DNA of 64,000 nucleotides, from NCBI RefSeq assembly GCF_020080835.1, contig NC_058159.1:8618001-8682000 (forward strand), given 5' to 3'. Within the stretch, counting starts at the first letter, position 1. Each line of letters opens with the position of its first letter. Source of the stretch: Cotesia glomerata. Taxonomy: Eukaryota; Arthropoda; Insecta; Hymenoptera; Braconidae. The notes beneath the pieces were generated by a model. The model saw only the letters and a program-made list of their open reading frames with translations. It searched no databases and was not told the origin of the DNA. Position numbers and translations under genes: made by a program. Below are positions 36,081 to 47,066 of the stretch, piece by piece.

Positions 36081-37615
36081 ATAATTTTTTTGAATACCTG
36101 CATTAATCTATTCTGTAAAAGAATTCACCATATTTTTTGATTTCAGATAATCCAAACCACCGAAATGGAGATCACCGTCAAGCGCCTTTTTTTTAGAGGT
36201 CGTTCAGAACATCTTCTACAGGAGCGGTGCACATTTATATTTTTACATGATTGACGCGCTATTGTATTCTTGAAAGTAGGCTCTATTTAAATAACCATCA
36301 CTTGTAATTGATAATTAAAAACTGTGTCTAGAAAAAATTCATAAAAAAATGTTGTTTTTTTAGCTTTGCAACTGCCTATAACGACTTAAATAAGAGTTTT
36401 CTTTTATTAATTAATATCGTAACACCCGACCTCTATTATTAGTAATTAAATTAATGGAAAGAAACGGAAATCAGCTGTCAGAATTTCGACAACTTAAATT
36501 CATAAATGCTAATAAAATGTTTCATTAGAGAATAGTTACTTCTACAAAATTGATTATTGATGCGATTAAATAGTTATTTCATTTCCTTTCATTTTTGAAT
36601 TTTAAAGTGGTACTTTTATCGATTGAAATGACACAATAAGGAAATTACTCATTAAAAATTTCGATTAAATTTACTAATATCCATTATGATTCCCAACGAA
36701 ATTTATTTATTCACTTTATCGAATGGAAAATCGAGTACATTTAAATATTTATAAGTATTAAGTGTATTCAATAATCAATTTCGAAATTATAAATGAGATA
36801 CCATTTAAAATAATATGACATTTATAATTCCCGTATCCGTTCGAATTCGACACCCGGTAAACTGTCTAATTGATAAAATATTTTAAAAAATTACAACTTT
36901 TCAAAAAGCTTTTAACAAAAGCTCCAATGAAATTTCGCTGCTGATGATAAACTATAATGATGTACTTTATAAATTCTGATGATGAAGTACAAAAGGTTGA
37001 ACAAGATTTAAAAAAATCAGGTAAATTCTTCTTATGATATAAGTAGTCTTCATGTACTACTAATATACCTTTTTAAGGTCGAGGAAGAGAGTTACATCAC
37101 AAATCAAACAGGATTAAGTGCTCGTGCGTGAAAATCTGAGCTAATTTCGACGTTTGCGATGGTTTCAAGAGGTAGTAAAGCCCAACAACACCGAAATTTT
37201 TTTTTTATAGGATGATGAATGGAAACGCATGCCAGGCGAGTGATGAAATAAGAAGGAAAAGAGAAGTAAGATTACCTAAAAATATTCTTATGAGAATATG
37301 AAGAAGATCGAAGAGCTTTTACAGTAAAATTCCATGTTATGTTTCATAGCAAAAAACGTACTGTTAGTAAATAATTTTATCCGTCAAATTCGGGTAGAGT
37401 GATTGAAAGGTTATTTGATATTGGGTGTCAAGTTAACTTTATGTCTTTCGTTATACAGAAGTGATGTAAGTTCTTGGTTCAATCGAAAAATCGACGGCTC
37501 TAGCACATATTTACGGTGGAGTCTAATTTTGACTTTTATGTTTCTCAAATTTCCGGAATTAGACTAATACTTTTTAGTGGAAAATGGCGGAGAGTCAGAA
37601 GTAGAGAACAGAAAA
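36081..37615. other. AT-rich DNA without a gene
   Basis: No supported feature. Confidence 0.5.
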
Positions 37616-37623
37616 GTTATTTT

Positions 37624-38643
37624 TAACTTCCTGTTAGAAAAATTGAAAATTTTAAAAAATCGGGAAGTTATTGGTTTTACCCCGTTTTGCGAAAATCGAG
37701 TTTTCATCAGATCTCGACGTTTTAAGGTCACAGGAAGCTTCCCTGACTATTCCCGCGATGGTGTCCGTGCGGCTGTATGTATGTATGTGTGTGTGTGTGT
37801 GTGTATGTAAACCTCTTATAACTTTTGAACGGCTCGGCCGATCAGATCGAAATAGGTGGCGATCCAAAGAGTATCATTGCCATTAAATTTCGTGAGAATT
37901 TGAATCGATTCGGTTTGCTAGATTTTGAGAAATCTCAAAAATAAAATTTAAAAAAAATAGTTTTTTTTGGAATAACTTCTAAACGGCTTCACCGATCAAT
38001 TCCAAAAAACTAATCAGCTCTTAAGCTTAAAAAACCACGTCGATTGCCACCAGTTCCATCAAAATCGGTTGATTCGTTCGAGAGTTATCGAAAACGAAAA
38101 ATTTCAAAAAAAGTGTTTTTTTCACATAACTTCGAGATTTCTTTTTGGATCATTTTTGACGAAATAAAATTATTATTAGAGCCCAAAAAATCACGTCGAT
38201 TGCCACCAAGAACGTGAAAATTGGTTGATTGGTTCGTGAGTTATCGTTGTAGAGAAAATTCGGAAAAACTGAATTTTTCAAATTTCTCTAAGATTTTCGG
38301 TTCGATCAGTTTGTGTTTAAAAGTTTATCATAGATTCTAAAAAAGTGCGTGGAATACTGCTAACCGCATGAAAATCGATTTATTCATTTAGAAATTACTG
38401 CAGTTTGAAAATTCAAAAAATACCGTTTTCTGAAACTTCTATCAGCCTTTAGAGTTCGAAGAGCTCAAAAACATACAAAAGCTATTTCTTTGAGCTCGGA
38501 CAGCTCAAAATAACACACAAATTGTATTTTAGAGCTCGAAGAGCTCAGAAACGTCATAAGTGCAATTTCAAGCGTTTAGGTATGGAATTGGCGGGAAGTT
38601 GCAGAGATGGCCTTTAGAGTCAACCGTTTTCCAGATTTTTTTT
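37624..38643 (+). mobile_element. AACTTCCCGC-family copy, subfamily 1
   Basis: Starts aacttcctgttagaaa and ends gtcaaccgttttccagattt. The short (GT)n (about 37785-37804) is followed by 'aacggctcggccgatcagat' and 'aggtggcgatccaaagag', which differ from the 'ttgaccgatttcatcgcgg' version at 33619 and 22952; this defines a second subfamily. Confidence 0.85.
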
Positions 38644-41330
38644 TTGTGGTAACACATCGCGTTACTAGTACCAAAAGGATGTAACTCGAATTATACTCCC
38701 TTTTGACTTTGCAAAAAGGGTGTAAAAGTAAAATTTTTTTTTTTCAATAACCTTAGGAATGTTAAAAATGTAAAAATATACTCAAACAATAAAAAATAAT
38801 TTTTTTTTTTCGATGGACACCGTTTTGGCTTGAAGAAAAATGAATTCCTAAAATCAAAAGGATGTTTGTAGGTGTAGAAAAGTTATCTTGTTTAAGTGAA
38901 GTGCATTATTGGATACTTAATTTAAAATTACTAAAAGAAAGACTCTCTTTGTTTATTTAAGAATTTTATTTTTTGATTTGATTCGTAATCTTTTTGAAAT
39001 GATTCGAACTAAATATCTTGAAACAAAAGTGAAATTTCGAAGACAATATTCAATCAATATATAATGGAGTAGTATTTTCTTCAATGGGTAATAAAATAAC
39101 AGTAATTCTGAGAAAATTGTTATTTCAAAATTCGTATTAAGATTCTATCTTTTTATTTCGTGACACCTTGTGCAATTTCACTAATTGTAATATCATTATT
39201 TTATATCTATATTCTATCAATATAAAATATTACCATCAAATATTTTTAGTCGATGATTGAATGAGTGAATAATTGATTCTGATAGTAACCTGAAGAAATA
39301 TTTTTAGTGTTGAAATTCTGTGCTTAATTCAGTTTAAGAAATTATCTGTTTTACAATATTTATCAGTTTATTGTATTTCTTCAAGCCAAGAAAATCTTAT
39401 CACGAGACATTTTTCTGCTATTTTAATATCATGCTATTAAAATAATTTGACTTTGAATATTTTAATAATAATTGATGCAAAAACTATTTTTGACGAATAA
39501 ATGAGTGATAATAAAACACAAAAATTTTTCAGTTAAGATGTGCAATGACATTTTCACTTGGTGGATTCAAAAAAAATATAAAAGAATATTTTTGAGTTAA
39601 TGAAGCTGCCAGAGACATTTATTAAGAGTTGCAGTACGCGGTTAACAAGCTTAGGAGCGCATTATTTCTGATGAGGCGTAGGTGCAGCTTGATATACATA
39701 CCGAGTTACAGTGAAGTGAAGAGGGAAGATACGTATCAGCCGGATGGCCGGTGTAGATATTATTTTTATTATCTAAGTTCCGTGCTCGCTCGGCATTATT
39801 TCCTGTTTAACTTACTTTTGAGATATGAGATGTTGTTAGTTTAATAATTCATCGTAAATCCACAATAATCAGTTTAGTTTCTGACTTTAAGCTCTTTGCA
39901 TTTCCAATTTCGAAAATTTCTAACAGTCTGATTATTTGACTTATTTATACACGGAAAGAAAATTGAAGGAATTTTTACTATTTTACTATAAATAAATGGT
40001 ACTTGAGCTTTTTAAATTAGAAAAAAATTGTTGCTAATAATTGAAATCTTCAAGAAAATATTTGCACAGTAGTTTTACACGTACAATAATTATTCAATTT
40101 GTTTTTAATAAATTAAAATTAACTGGCTATGCAGGTGGTAAACTATAGCTTTTTTTGTGAGTTTCCGTACGAAAAGAGGTGATACTAAAAGATCTTTTTC
40201 TTTACATAAAATGGTTCAAATTTAATATTTTTTGCATATAAAAGTAAGATAACCCTTTTTCATTATCAGTCATGTATTAAAAATTGAATTTTGATCTATT
40301 AATATTGTTTATTTAAGGACGCAGTAATAGGTGCCAATAAAATCAACATGTTTGTATTACTGCGAATGTTTTCAATAATCCGCAGTAATAGAAGCACCTT
40401 ATTTGTATGCATTTGTGCTAATTACTGCGGATGTAAAATACATTTATTCTAACTTAAAAAGAAAATATTACCAGTCAAGTTGCCTGTAAATTGCTTTTAG
40501 TTAAAAATAAATAATCTTTAAAATAAATTATAAACAGAAAATTGATCAAACAATAAAACAAATAAATCGAAGTTGATGAAAATTATGAAAAATACAAGCG
40601 GTAATTATAATAAAGAATTTTGTTATATGAAATTAAGCTGTGAAACTTTAAAACTAAGAAATTTCCATTGAATTAAGTGAATGTAACTTCAAACATATTC
40701 AAAAATTTTTCTGATTGATTTAAAAAAATTCAAAATGATTTTTTTCAATCAAGATTTGTTTTTCTCCGAGCAAGTTAATTTTTTAATTACTATAATGACT
40801 CTGCTTGTTATGTTATACATCATTGGAGTAGTCATTACTTTTAATTTAGACATGCTGTGTTAAATTATCAAATTATCACGTTTATTGATATGAATTTAAA
40901 TTATTTCAGGAATACGTTTTTTTAATCAAGTCATTTTATTTAACAAATACCTAATTAGGTATCTTTCAAATGTATTTTATTAATTTCTTATATGATTCCG
41001 AAGTTGTTTATCATTGAATTTCAGCTGCAGTCATAGACACGCCGTAATTGGGTCATTCGCAGTAATTGGCACGCAGTAATAGAGAGAAGCTCCTTTTATA
41101 CCCACAGTAAAACATGCATATGACTTTTTTTTTAAATACTTATTATTTAAAGAAAATGTTAGAGTAGTTTATCGCACTCTTGATTTTTTTTTGAGTCAAT
41201 AATAAGTCAAACTTTGGTTTAAAAAAAAAAAATTATTGTTATTTTTGAAAAATTTAAAAGGCGAGACCATCTTTTTCTCGCTTTGCTCTGACGGATTTCA
41301 ACGGAACTATCTCTGTCGCACTCCCAACAG
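38644..41330. other. AT-rich DNA without a gene
   Basis: A one-ended acacggaaagaaaa terminus at 39953. The motif cgcagtaata recurs at 40320, 40381, 41058 and 41069 and inverted near 40360 and 40434, which suggests a decayed repeat. A single-copy patch lies at 39600-39840. Confidence 0.45.
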
Positions 41331-41335
41331 CAGAG

Positions 41336-41486
41336 CAATTGCAGTTTCGATTGGTTTCACGAAACGAATGAAATTTTTGAAAAAAACGCTTTGTGGTGAA
41401 ATAGTTTATTAAATTATCTATTATCTGTAAAAACGTTTTTTCAAAATTTCCATTCGTTTCGCTAAGCCGATTGAAACTGCAATCAC
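41336..41486. mobile_element. 151-bp foldback
   Basis: Arms of about 50 bp: gcagtttcgattggtttcac and cgaatgaaatttttgaaaaa on the left with the imperfect complement on the right. The 99-codon minus frame across it (41254-41553) encodes its own inverted repeat and is not supported as a gene. Confidence 0.7.
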
Positions 41487-41756
41487 TGGTCTCGGCTGTT
41501 AATGAAAATGCTTCTGAAGTAAAACCTACAGAAAAAACCGCAGTAATACCCACACTTACCCTAGTAACGGTGGACTATACTTCTCATTTTGTAATTTTTA
41601 CGATCTACTATTGTAAATTTTATTCAACAAACAAGACTAGCGAGAGACTTAAAAAGTCAAATATTATAGAGCAACTTATACAATGTGTTTGTGAACTATA
41701 CAATTCAATTATTGTAAAAATTCACAGTCGGTTTTTTTAAAAGAAATTTTAGGAAG

Positions 41757-41895
41757 GGAGGAGATAGGAGGTTGGACTAATCGATACCGGTACAGTAACC
41801 GAAAAAAGGAATCGGAACTTTCTTCCTATCCGGGAATCGAACCCAGAACTCTTTGTTGGCAGCCAGAGACTCTCCCTCTACGCTATCCGAGGTAA
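41757..41895 (-). repeat. tRNA-derived SINE (minus strand)
   Basis: The minus strand has an A-box-like segment (gatagcgtagaggg, about 41876-41889) and a perfect B box GGTTCGATTCC (41843-41833) with a 5-bp T-stem (ctggg/cccgg). The anticodon region and acceptor stem do not pair properly, so it is not a functional tRNA. A non-tRNA body continues to about 41757. Confidence 0.6.
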
Positions 41896-42440
41896 ACTAA
41901 TATCAATGTTCTTTAACATTTACATAAGCTTTGAGTCTAGCGCTGTGGATGGCCATCACTCACATTAATTGAAAAACATTCCAATTCAACTATTGTAAAA
42001 TTTGTTATACTTCTATTGGAAAGATACAAAGGCAGCACTGGAAATTTTAATCTCTTACTTTTTACAATAGTAATGTCGTATTTTTCATGAATAAATAGTG
42101 AATTTTCTTCTAAAATATTTGAAAATTAATAGTTATGAAAGTATAGTCGAGCTTTACAATATTTGTATCGTAAATTTTCCCAGAAATTTTTTTAAGTGTA
42201 TGATAACCAATGATATTTTTGAAGTAAATTTGAAAAATAATATTGCTACTTTAGGATCAACTACCAATCATTTGATTGAAAATAATATGTCGAAACAAAC
42301 TTATAAAATCAACAAATTATTTAAAACTCCTCCAAAAGCTTAACAGAAAATATTGAATATCATCAAAAAACATATAAAATCATGACAAGGTTTAAATTTA
42401 GGTCAAGATCTTTCTGACAATACTGAATTAGACGAAAATT
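41896..42440. other. AT-rich DNA without a supported gene
   Basis: An 81-codon plus frame (42098-42343) has AT-driven composition and no domain. Confidence 0.45.
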
Positions 42441-42443
42441 GAA

Positions 42444-42486
42444 CGATCAAACGAGCGGCCGCCGAAGGCAGCCACTCGTTTGATCG
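42444..42486. repeat. GC-rich hairpin 3
   Basis: cgatcaaacgag / ctcgtttgatcg arms around a loop with gcggccgccgaaggcagcc. Same style as the hairpins at 28.9-30.2 kb. Confidence 0.85.
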
Positions 42487-42648
42487 AAATTATATGAAGT
42501 GTCTCGTTCGAAGATGATAGTTTCATGTAGTTCTTTAAAGCTTGAGTGATAATTCTTAATTTCTGCATTCTATTTTATTTTAAACCATTTAAATTATTTT
42601 TTTTTTTATTTTTTTAAAAACATACCATATATTATTATTATCTTACAC

Positions 42649-43540
42649 CTATTCTAAAATTTCTTTAGCAAACTGGTCGTTTGTAGCCAATACTGGGCGA
42701 TTGTAAAACTTAAAGAAGGTCTGAGAGTTTGGAGACCATCCAGCGCAGGACTTTATAACTGATCTGTCGACCCCACGCTTATGAGCAGTTGACACTGCAG
42801 CGTGTCTCGTGCTGTACGCCGTAAACTTTTCGACATCAACTCCTGCTTTACCTAGTAAGGCCTTGATCCAGTGGCTAATAGTTTGTGATGAGGCCGCTTT
42901 AAAAGGTTTCATAGTCGAGAGAAACAAATTCTTTGTTTCTTTCTGTCTTTGTTCCTTGGTATAGTCCAGGTAGTCTAAGACTGCCGATGCTACACAGAGA
43001 CCTGGTTTATTCTTAAAAAATGGCAAAACTAGTTCCGGTTTTTATGCCAGACGTTGATGTCTCAATATTATCAATATTTATTAGGGCTAAAGTTTGAAGC
43101 CTTTGGCCCGTTGTCAGTGCCAGTAAATTTGCAACTTTTTCTGCCGCATCTTTAATTTTTAAATCCTTCAGAGGATGTTTTTTCTCCATGTAATCAAGTA
43201 CTAGTGTGACATCCCACGTCGTGTTGTACCTAGGTTTTGTAGGCCTCTGTTTAAAAACCCCTTTCAAGAATCGTGCAATTAAACCATCTTCATTAATATC
43301 ATAAGCTGATATTAACGCTACTGTAGACCCAGCTGTGTTTAATGTGCTATATTGAGCTTCTTCCTCAAAGACCTCTGACAAAAATCTAATGATATCTGTA
43401 GTTTTGGCATTATACATGTTGATGTTGTTGTGGTGTGTAAATATCCACCAGCGCTTCAGAGCAATTGTATTGCTTTAAGGTTGACTCAGTTATAGCACCC
43501 ACCATGACATCCGCTGCTTTTTCTGGAACTCTTTTATTTA
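42649..43540 (-). pseudogene. Broken tyrosine recombinase of a DIRS-type retrotransposon
   Basis: Integrase of a DIRS-superfamily element, which in intact copies inserts the circular cDNA by site-specific recombination. Reading from 43540 downward: an N-terminal helical domain (KAADVMVGAITESTLKQY, then ALKRWW), a core with TTGQRLQTLAL (Arg at 43100-43102, box I), and a C-terminal part with YSTRHAAVS (42802-42816), GWSPNSQTFFKFYNRP (catalytic Tyr at 42703-42705) and a stop at 42649. Reading needs frameshifts near 43465 and within a poly-A/T run at 43013-43026. The position normally occupied by the box-II His (HSTRH) is Tyr (TAC), so activity would be doubtful even if the frame were intact. A retrotransposon relic; a domesticated gene is unlikely given the breaks. 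Confidence 0.82.
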
Positions 43541-43960
43541 TGTATGCCGTCCTGATAACTTTCCTGCCACCAATGAAAGGTGTAACACTAGCGGATGACT
43601 CTCCTGTCTGTAAGGAGAAATTAATAACTTAGTATCAGGTTTAAAAACTATTGTTGGCTCGATTAATAGTGATGTGAAGAGTGGATAGCACGGTTGTGTA
43701 GGCCACATTGCTACTACTATTGGTCCTACAGCTTGGTCATTTATAATCTTTCTTAATGTACGCGTGATAAGTGCAAAGGGTGGGAAAGCATAAAGTTTTC
43801 ACTTCTCCATGAAACCGTGAACGCATCAATAGAGCTGGCTTGCGGATCCGAAAATCTCGAAAAAAATTTTTTACACTTCCTATTCAACACTATCGGTTTC
43901 AGTGTTCTCTGCAGACGGAATATAGGACGCTTTCAACCATAAACCTCGTTCTTCGCACCA
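43541..43960 (-). pseudogene. C-terminal RNase H end and linker of the same DIRS-type element
   Basis: Immediately upstream of the recombinase on the minus strand. Conserved pieces in order: WCEERGLWLKASYIPSAEN (end of RNase H; about 43960-43900), DPQASSIDAFTVSW, YAFPPFALITRTLRKI and MWPTQPCYPLF. The run from an IPxxEN motif through a DAF..W and FPPF..I motif to WPTQPWYP is characteristic of the DIRS RT/RNase H to recombinase junction. Stops and at least two frameshifts break it. The reverse transcriptase itself is absent: the element is truncated at about 43960 and gives way to unrelated sequence. Confidence 0.75.
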
Positions 43961-44020
43961 TTATTATATTATATTTTTGATGTGAAACATCTATAGCCGC
44001 ACGTAAAACTGATTTCTGGC

Positions 44021-44120
44021 GTGGCGACGCATGCCGTGGCGACGCGTCGCCACGCTATATGATGGTATATATATACAGTTTATATGCAGTAGTGTGTATG
44101 GTGTGGCGACGCGTCGCCAT
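44021..44120. promoter_or_regulatory. Repeated GTGGCGACGCGTCGCCAC palindromes upstream of a gene start
   Basis: A perfect 18-bp palindrome at 44036-44053, a second near-perfect one at 44103-44120 (last base differs), and a half unit at 44021-44035. They lie 170-270 bases upstream of an ATG with good exon structure at 44292. GC-rich in an AT-rich region. Could be a paired binding site or hairpin repeats like those at 28.9-30.2 kb. Confidence 0.45.
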
Positions 44121-44291
44121 GCGCAATCGACTGTGCGATTCTCTCCCACTCGATCCGGCGTTAAGCCATCTCTCTCGCTACACTGAGCTCGGATACCTAT
44201 AGTGTATACTCCGTAGTGTATACAGTGTTGTTTACTACAGTACACATAACCTGTATTTTACTTGAAAACAAATTATTTTTCTGATAATAAA

Positions 44292-44380
44292 ATGTCTGAC
44301 CGTGATAATTTAGAGAGTGAAAGTGATCAGCCTCCTGCAAAGAAAGCAAAATCACACTATGACACACTATCAAGTCATCA
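44292..44380 (+). CDS. Exon 1 of an unrecognised gene (NLS-like N-terminus)
   Basis: ATG at 44292 (aaaATG context) opens 29 codons plus two bases: MSDRDNLESESD is acidic, then QPPAKKAK resembles a nuclear-localisation signal. It ends ATCA|GTAAGT, a near-consensus donor. If not spliced, a stop codon (TAA) comes two bases later. The following exons keep this reading frame open, which supports the model. The domain content downstream is not recognised, so function is unknown; nuclear location is only a guess. It could belong to a mobile element rather than a host gene. Confidence 0.5.
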
Positions 44381-44878
44381 GTAAGTTAATTATATTTTTA
44401 TAATTAAAGTATGCATTTATCTGTGCATTAAACACGCGTATATTTGGTGTGTTTTGAGCGCCAGTAAATGTAAAATCTACTCTCTTGGTAGATTAAAATT
44501 CACATAAATTTCATTGCATATAATGTTTTTAAATTAATTATTAATTTTAATTTCATTCTTATTGAAATTAATGCATTAAAACAATTGCTTAGAGAATAAA
44601 TTTATTAAAACTGACAGAATTGTATTTCAAAATCAGCTGATGGCGTGCAGCGCATGAATGTTTTTCTTATTTGTTATTAATATGAACAATAAAAAATTAA
44701 TTAATTTTTCTAATCATAGTGGAATTTATAGTGAAACATTCATTATTGATATTTATAATTTACAATATTTAGTAATATATTGAAATAACTAGCTAAGATT
44801 CTTGAGTTTACTAATATATTGAAGCCAATTTAAATTTTTCTGTATATTTTAATAACATATTTTTTATAAATATTTCAG

Positions 44879-44971
44879 AACCCAACAATCATCACAGGGG
44901 TCACAAAATATTATTATTGAAACTGGACATCACCAAGATCAGTTAAACACAAGACATACTATTAATGTTAT
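44879..44971 (+). CDS. Exon 2 of the same unrecognised gene
   Basis: Acceptor tatttcag|AACCC after a 498-bp AT-rich intron. Joined in phase to exon 1 it reads QTQQSSQGSQNIIIETGHH and on to NTRHTINV, a Gln/Ser-rich low-complexity stretch, with donor AT|GTAAGA. Retaining the intron would give Met-stop, so a short isoform ending here is possible. Confidence 0.5.
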
Positions 44972-45022
44972 GTAAGATTTTATTAATCTAATAGTACCAG
45001 AATATACTAATTTTTATTTAAG

Positions 45023-45206
45023 CTCTCAAGGAGGTACATATGACGAGGTGGTCTATGAGTATAGTAAAAGTCATTTTATTTCATTACTTTACGTAGCTTT
45101 AATACGAGTAACAAGTCTTATAGGGTTGTTTATATGTAACAGTCAGGGTAATTTAAGATTTTATCATGGAAGAAGAGTATATCCATCAGTTTCAAGTTTA
45201 CAGTAA
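45023..45206 (+). CDS. Possible exon 3 / terminal exon of the same gene
   Basis: Acceptor tttatttaag|CTC. Joined in phase it stays open for 61 codons to TAA (45204-45206), an unlikely length by chance in such AT-rich sequence. It starts SQGGTYDEVVYEYSKSHF, continues with a hydrophobic run (FISLLYVALIRVTSLIGLFI) and ends RVYPSVSSLQ. No family recognised. The true splicing may differ, since another donor (CAGG|GTAATT) lies inside. Confidence 0.3.
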
Positions 45207-45328
45207 GAATTTAAAAGATTATCTCTAAACAAACTTACTACATTGCAAGGACTGATCACTGAATTTATAAACTCCAGAAATAAATTAACCATTTATACTT
45301 TAAACCGCCAAAGTCTCAGAAAACATAC

Positions 45329-45627
45329 GATATCCCTCGAACGAATCAACCGATTTTGACCAGTTTGGTAGCGATCGACGTGGTTTTCTATTGTCTAGAG
45401 CTGATTAGTTTTTGGAATCGATCGGTGGAGCCGTTTAAAAGTTATCAAAAAAAACCACATTTGAAAAAATTTTTTTTCTTAGTTTTTTTAAGATTTCTCA
45501 AAATCTACTGATCTGAATCGGTCCAAATTATACTCAAAATCTAAGTTTGGCCAAACCCTTTCAAATGGCACCAACCGCGATAAAATCGAATCAGCCGTTC
45601 AAAAGTTATAAGCGGTTCACATACTTT

Positions 45628-45703
<76 letters not shown>
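45329..45703 (-). mobile_element. AACTTCCCGC-family copy, part interrupted by a LINE
   Basis: Internal segment in minus orientation ('cctcgaacgaatcaaccgat' to 'agcggttcacatactttcac') ending in a (CA)n tract at 45628-45703. The remaining terminal segment is at 46887-47066, same orientation, with the R1-clade element between. Confidence 0.8.
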
Positions 45704-45706
<3 letters not shown>

Positions 45707-46628
45707 TACCAGCCGAAAAGAAGTTGAAACAATTAAGCTAAAAGTCGGTGACCGAGAAATCACATCACAACCTCATATACGATATCTGGGAGTGATGCTT
45801 GATGCCCGACTCAACTTCAAGCAGCAAGTGGAACACGTCTGTACGAAAGCGTCAGTAGTGAGAGCTAGTCTCGCACGATTGATGCCGAACGTCGGAGGCC
45901 CAAAGCAGAGCAGGAGGCTACTATTGTCATCAGTAGTCACATCGGTGCTCACCTACGGAATATCCATTTGGGCTAACGCACTAGAGGTGCAAGATTCATG
46001 GAGAAAAGCTGGACCAATATATCGTATGAGTGCCCTACGAGTTGCAAGCGCCTTTCGCACAGTATCTGAGGAAGCAGTGTGTGTCATTTCCGGAACTCTG
46101 CCTCTTAGAGTCCTAGCTAAAGAAAGACGTAACCTCTACCATCGGAAGACGTCAACCACACTAAGTGCTGAAGAACTGAAAATAGAAGAGCGACAGAAAA
46201 GCATCGTACGATGGCAATTTCAGTGGGATGCCGCAGTGAAGGGCAGGTGGACGTACCATCTCATATCATGGATTGACGTTTGGCTGAATCGTAATCATGG
46301 TGAGGTCAACTACTATCTAACGCAGATGCTATCAGGACATGGCTGCTTTCGAGAATACTTACACCGTTTCAAGCACGATAATTCTCCGGAGTGTCCGTCC
46401 TGTCCAGGAGTTAATGAAGATGCGGAGCATGTTTTCTTTGTTTGCCCACGATTTTATTCACAGCGTGATCAACTTGAAAATATCTTACACCAGAGTATCC
46501 AACCAGAGACACTAGTAGAAACAATGTTGTCGTCAAAAGCCGCATGGAACGCCGTAAGCACGTTTGCAACAGAGGTCCTTACAGACCTGCGTTCCATCGA
46601 AAGAAGAAGAGCAAATGACAGAAACTAG
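45702..46628 (+). CDS. 3' end of ORF2 of an R1-clade non-LTR retrotransposon
   Basis: The frame is open from the microsatellite junction (HITSRKEVETIKLKVGDR..., ...PHIRYLGVMLDARLNF), showing that the protein is cut at its N-terminus rather than starting at 45795. It covers the end of the reverse-transcriptase domain (the RYLGVMLD motif) and the C-terminal region with WLNRNHGEVNYYLTQMLSGH and a CCHC zinc knuckle C-P-S-C-x8-H-x4-C (codons about 46392-46447). These are hallmarks of R1-clade LINEs (R1, TRAS, Waldo, Mino). The endonuclease and the catalytic YxDD are missing, so it cannot retrotranspose. Intact frame over ~300 codons means insertion was fairly recent. Confidence 0.9.
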
Positions 46629-46886
46629 AAGGAAGGAAAAATAACACCTTAGTCATCAGAAGGAATAGCAGTAGCTAGATCCTCCCCTCACGAAGTAATG
46701 CCTGACGGCGGTTTCCATGAGGGATTAGAGGAAAGAAGAAAAGCGGTTTAGGGTTTAGTGGGTAGGGGCGCTACCGTCGAGTTTTAGTATGACGCTGCGT
46801 CGAGTCGCCACATATCCAGGCCAAACAGCTATGCCTAGAATCCGTAAAAAGGATTCCCCCCCCTAAGGAAAAAAAAAAAAAAAAAC
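45704..46886 (+). mobile_element. 5'-truncated R1-clade LINE inserted in a (CA)n tract
   Basis: Runs from the (CA)n junction to a poly(A) tail (46868-46885) that is followed at once by acacacaaacatacatac sequence. The 3' UTR is about 240 bp. Both flanks are microsatellite belonging to one AACTTCCCGC copy. Known members of this clade (Waldo in ACAY repeats, Mino in AC repeats) target exactly such tracts. Confidence 0.85.
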
Positions 46887-47066
46887 ACACAAACATACAT
46901 ACATACATACATACATACATACATAGAGACAACCTTGCGGGAGTAGTCAGGGAAGCTTCCTAGGACCTCAAAACGTCGAGATCTGATGAAAACTCGATTT
47001 TCGAAAAACGGGGTAAAACCAATAACTTCCCGATTTTTGAAAATTTTCAATTTTTTCAGCGGGAAG
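46887..47066 (-). mobile_element. Terminal part of the interrupted AACTTCCCGC copy
   Basis: (CATA)n tract (46891-46924) then 'gtcgagatctgatgaaaac', 'aaaaacggggtaaaacc' and the terminus agcgggaagttaa. Same strand and element order as 45329-45703. Confidence 0.85.

Noticed and set aside
41254..41553. 99-codon minus-strand open frame
   Set aside because: Contains a foldback whose two arms encode related peptides; no family resemblance.
41826..41895. Possible tRNA gene
   Set aside because: Good B box and T-stem, but acceptor and anticodon stems do not pair; kept as a SINE.
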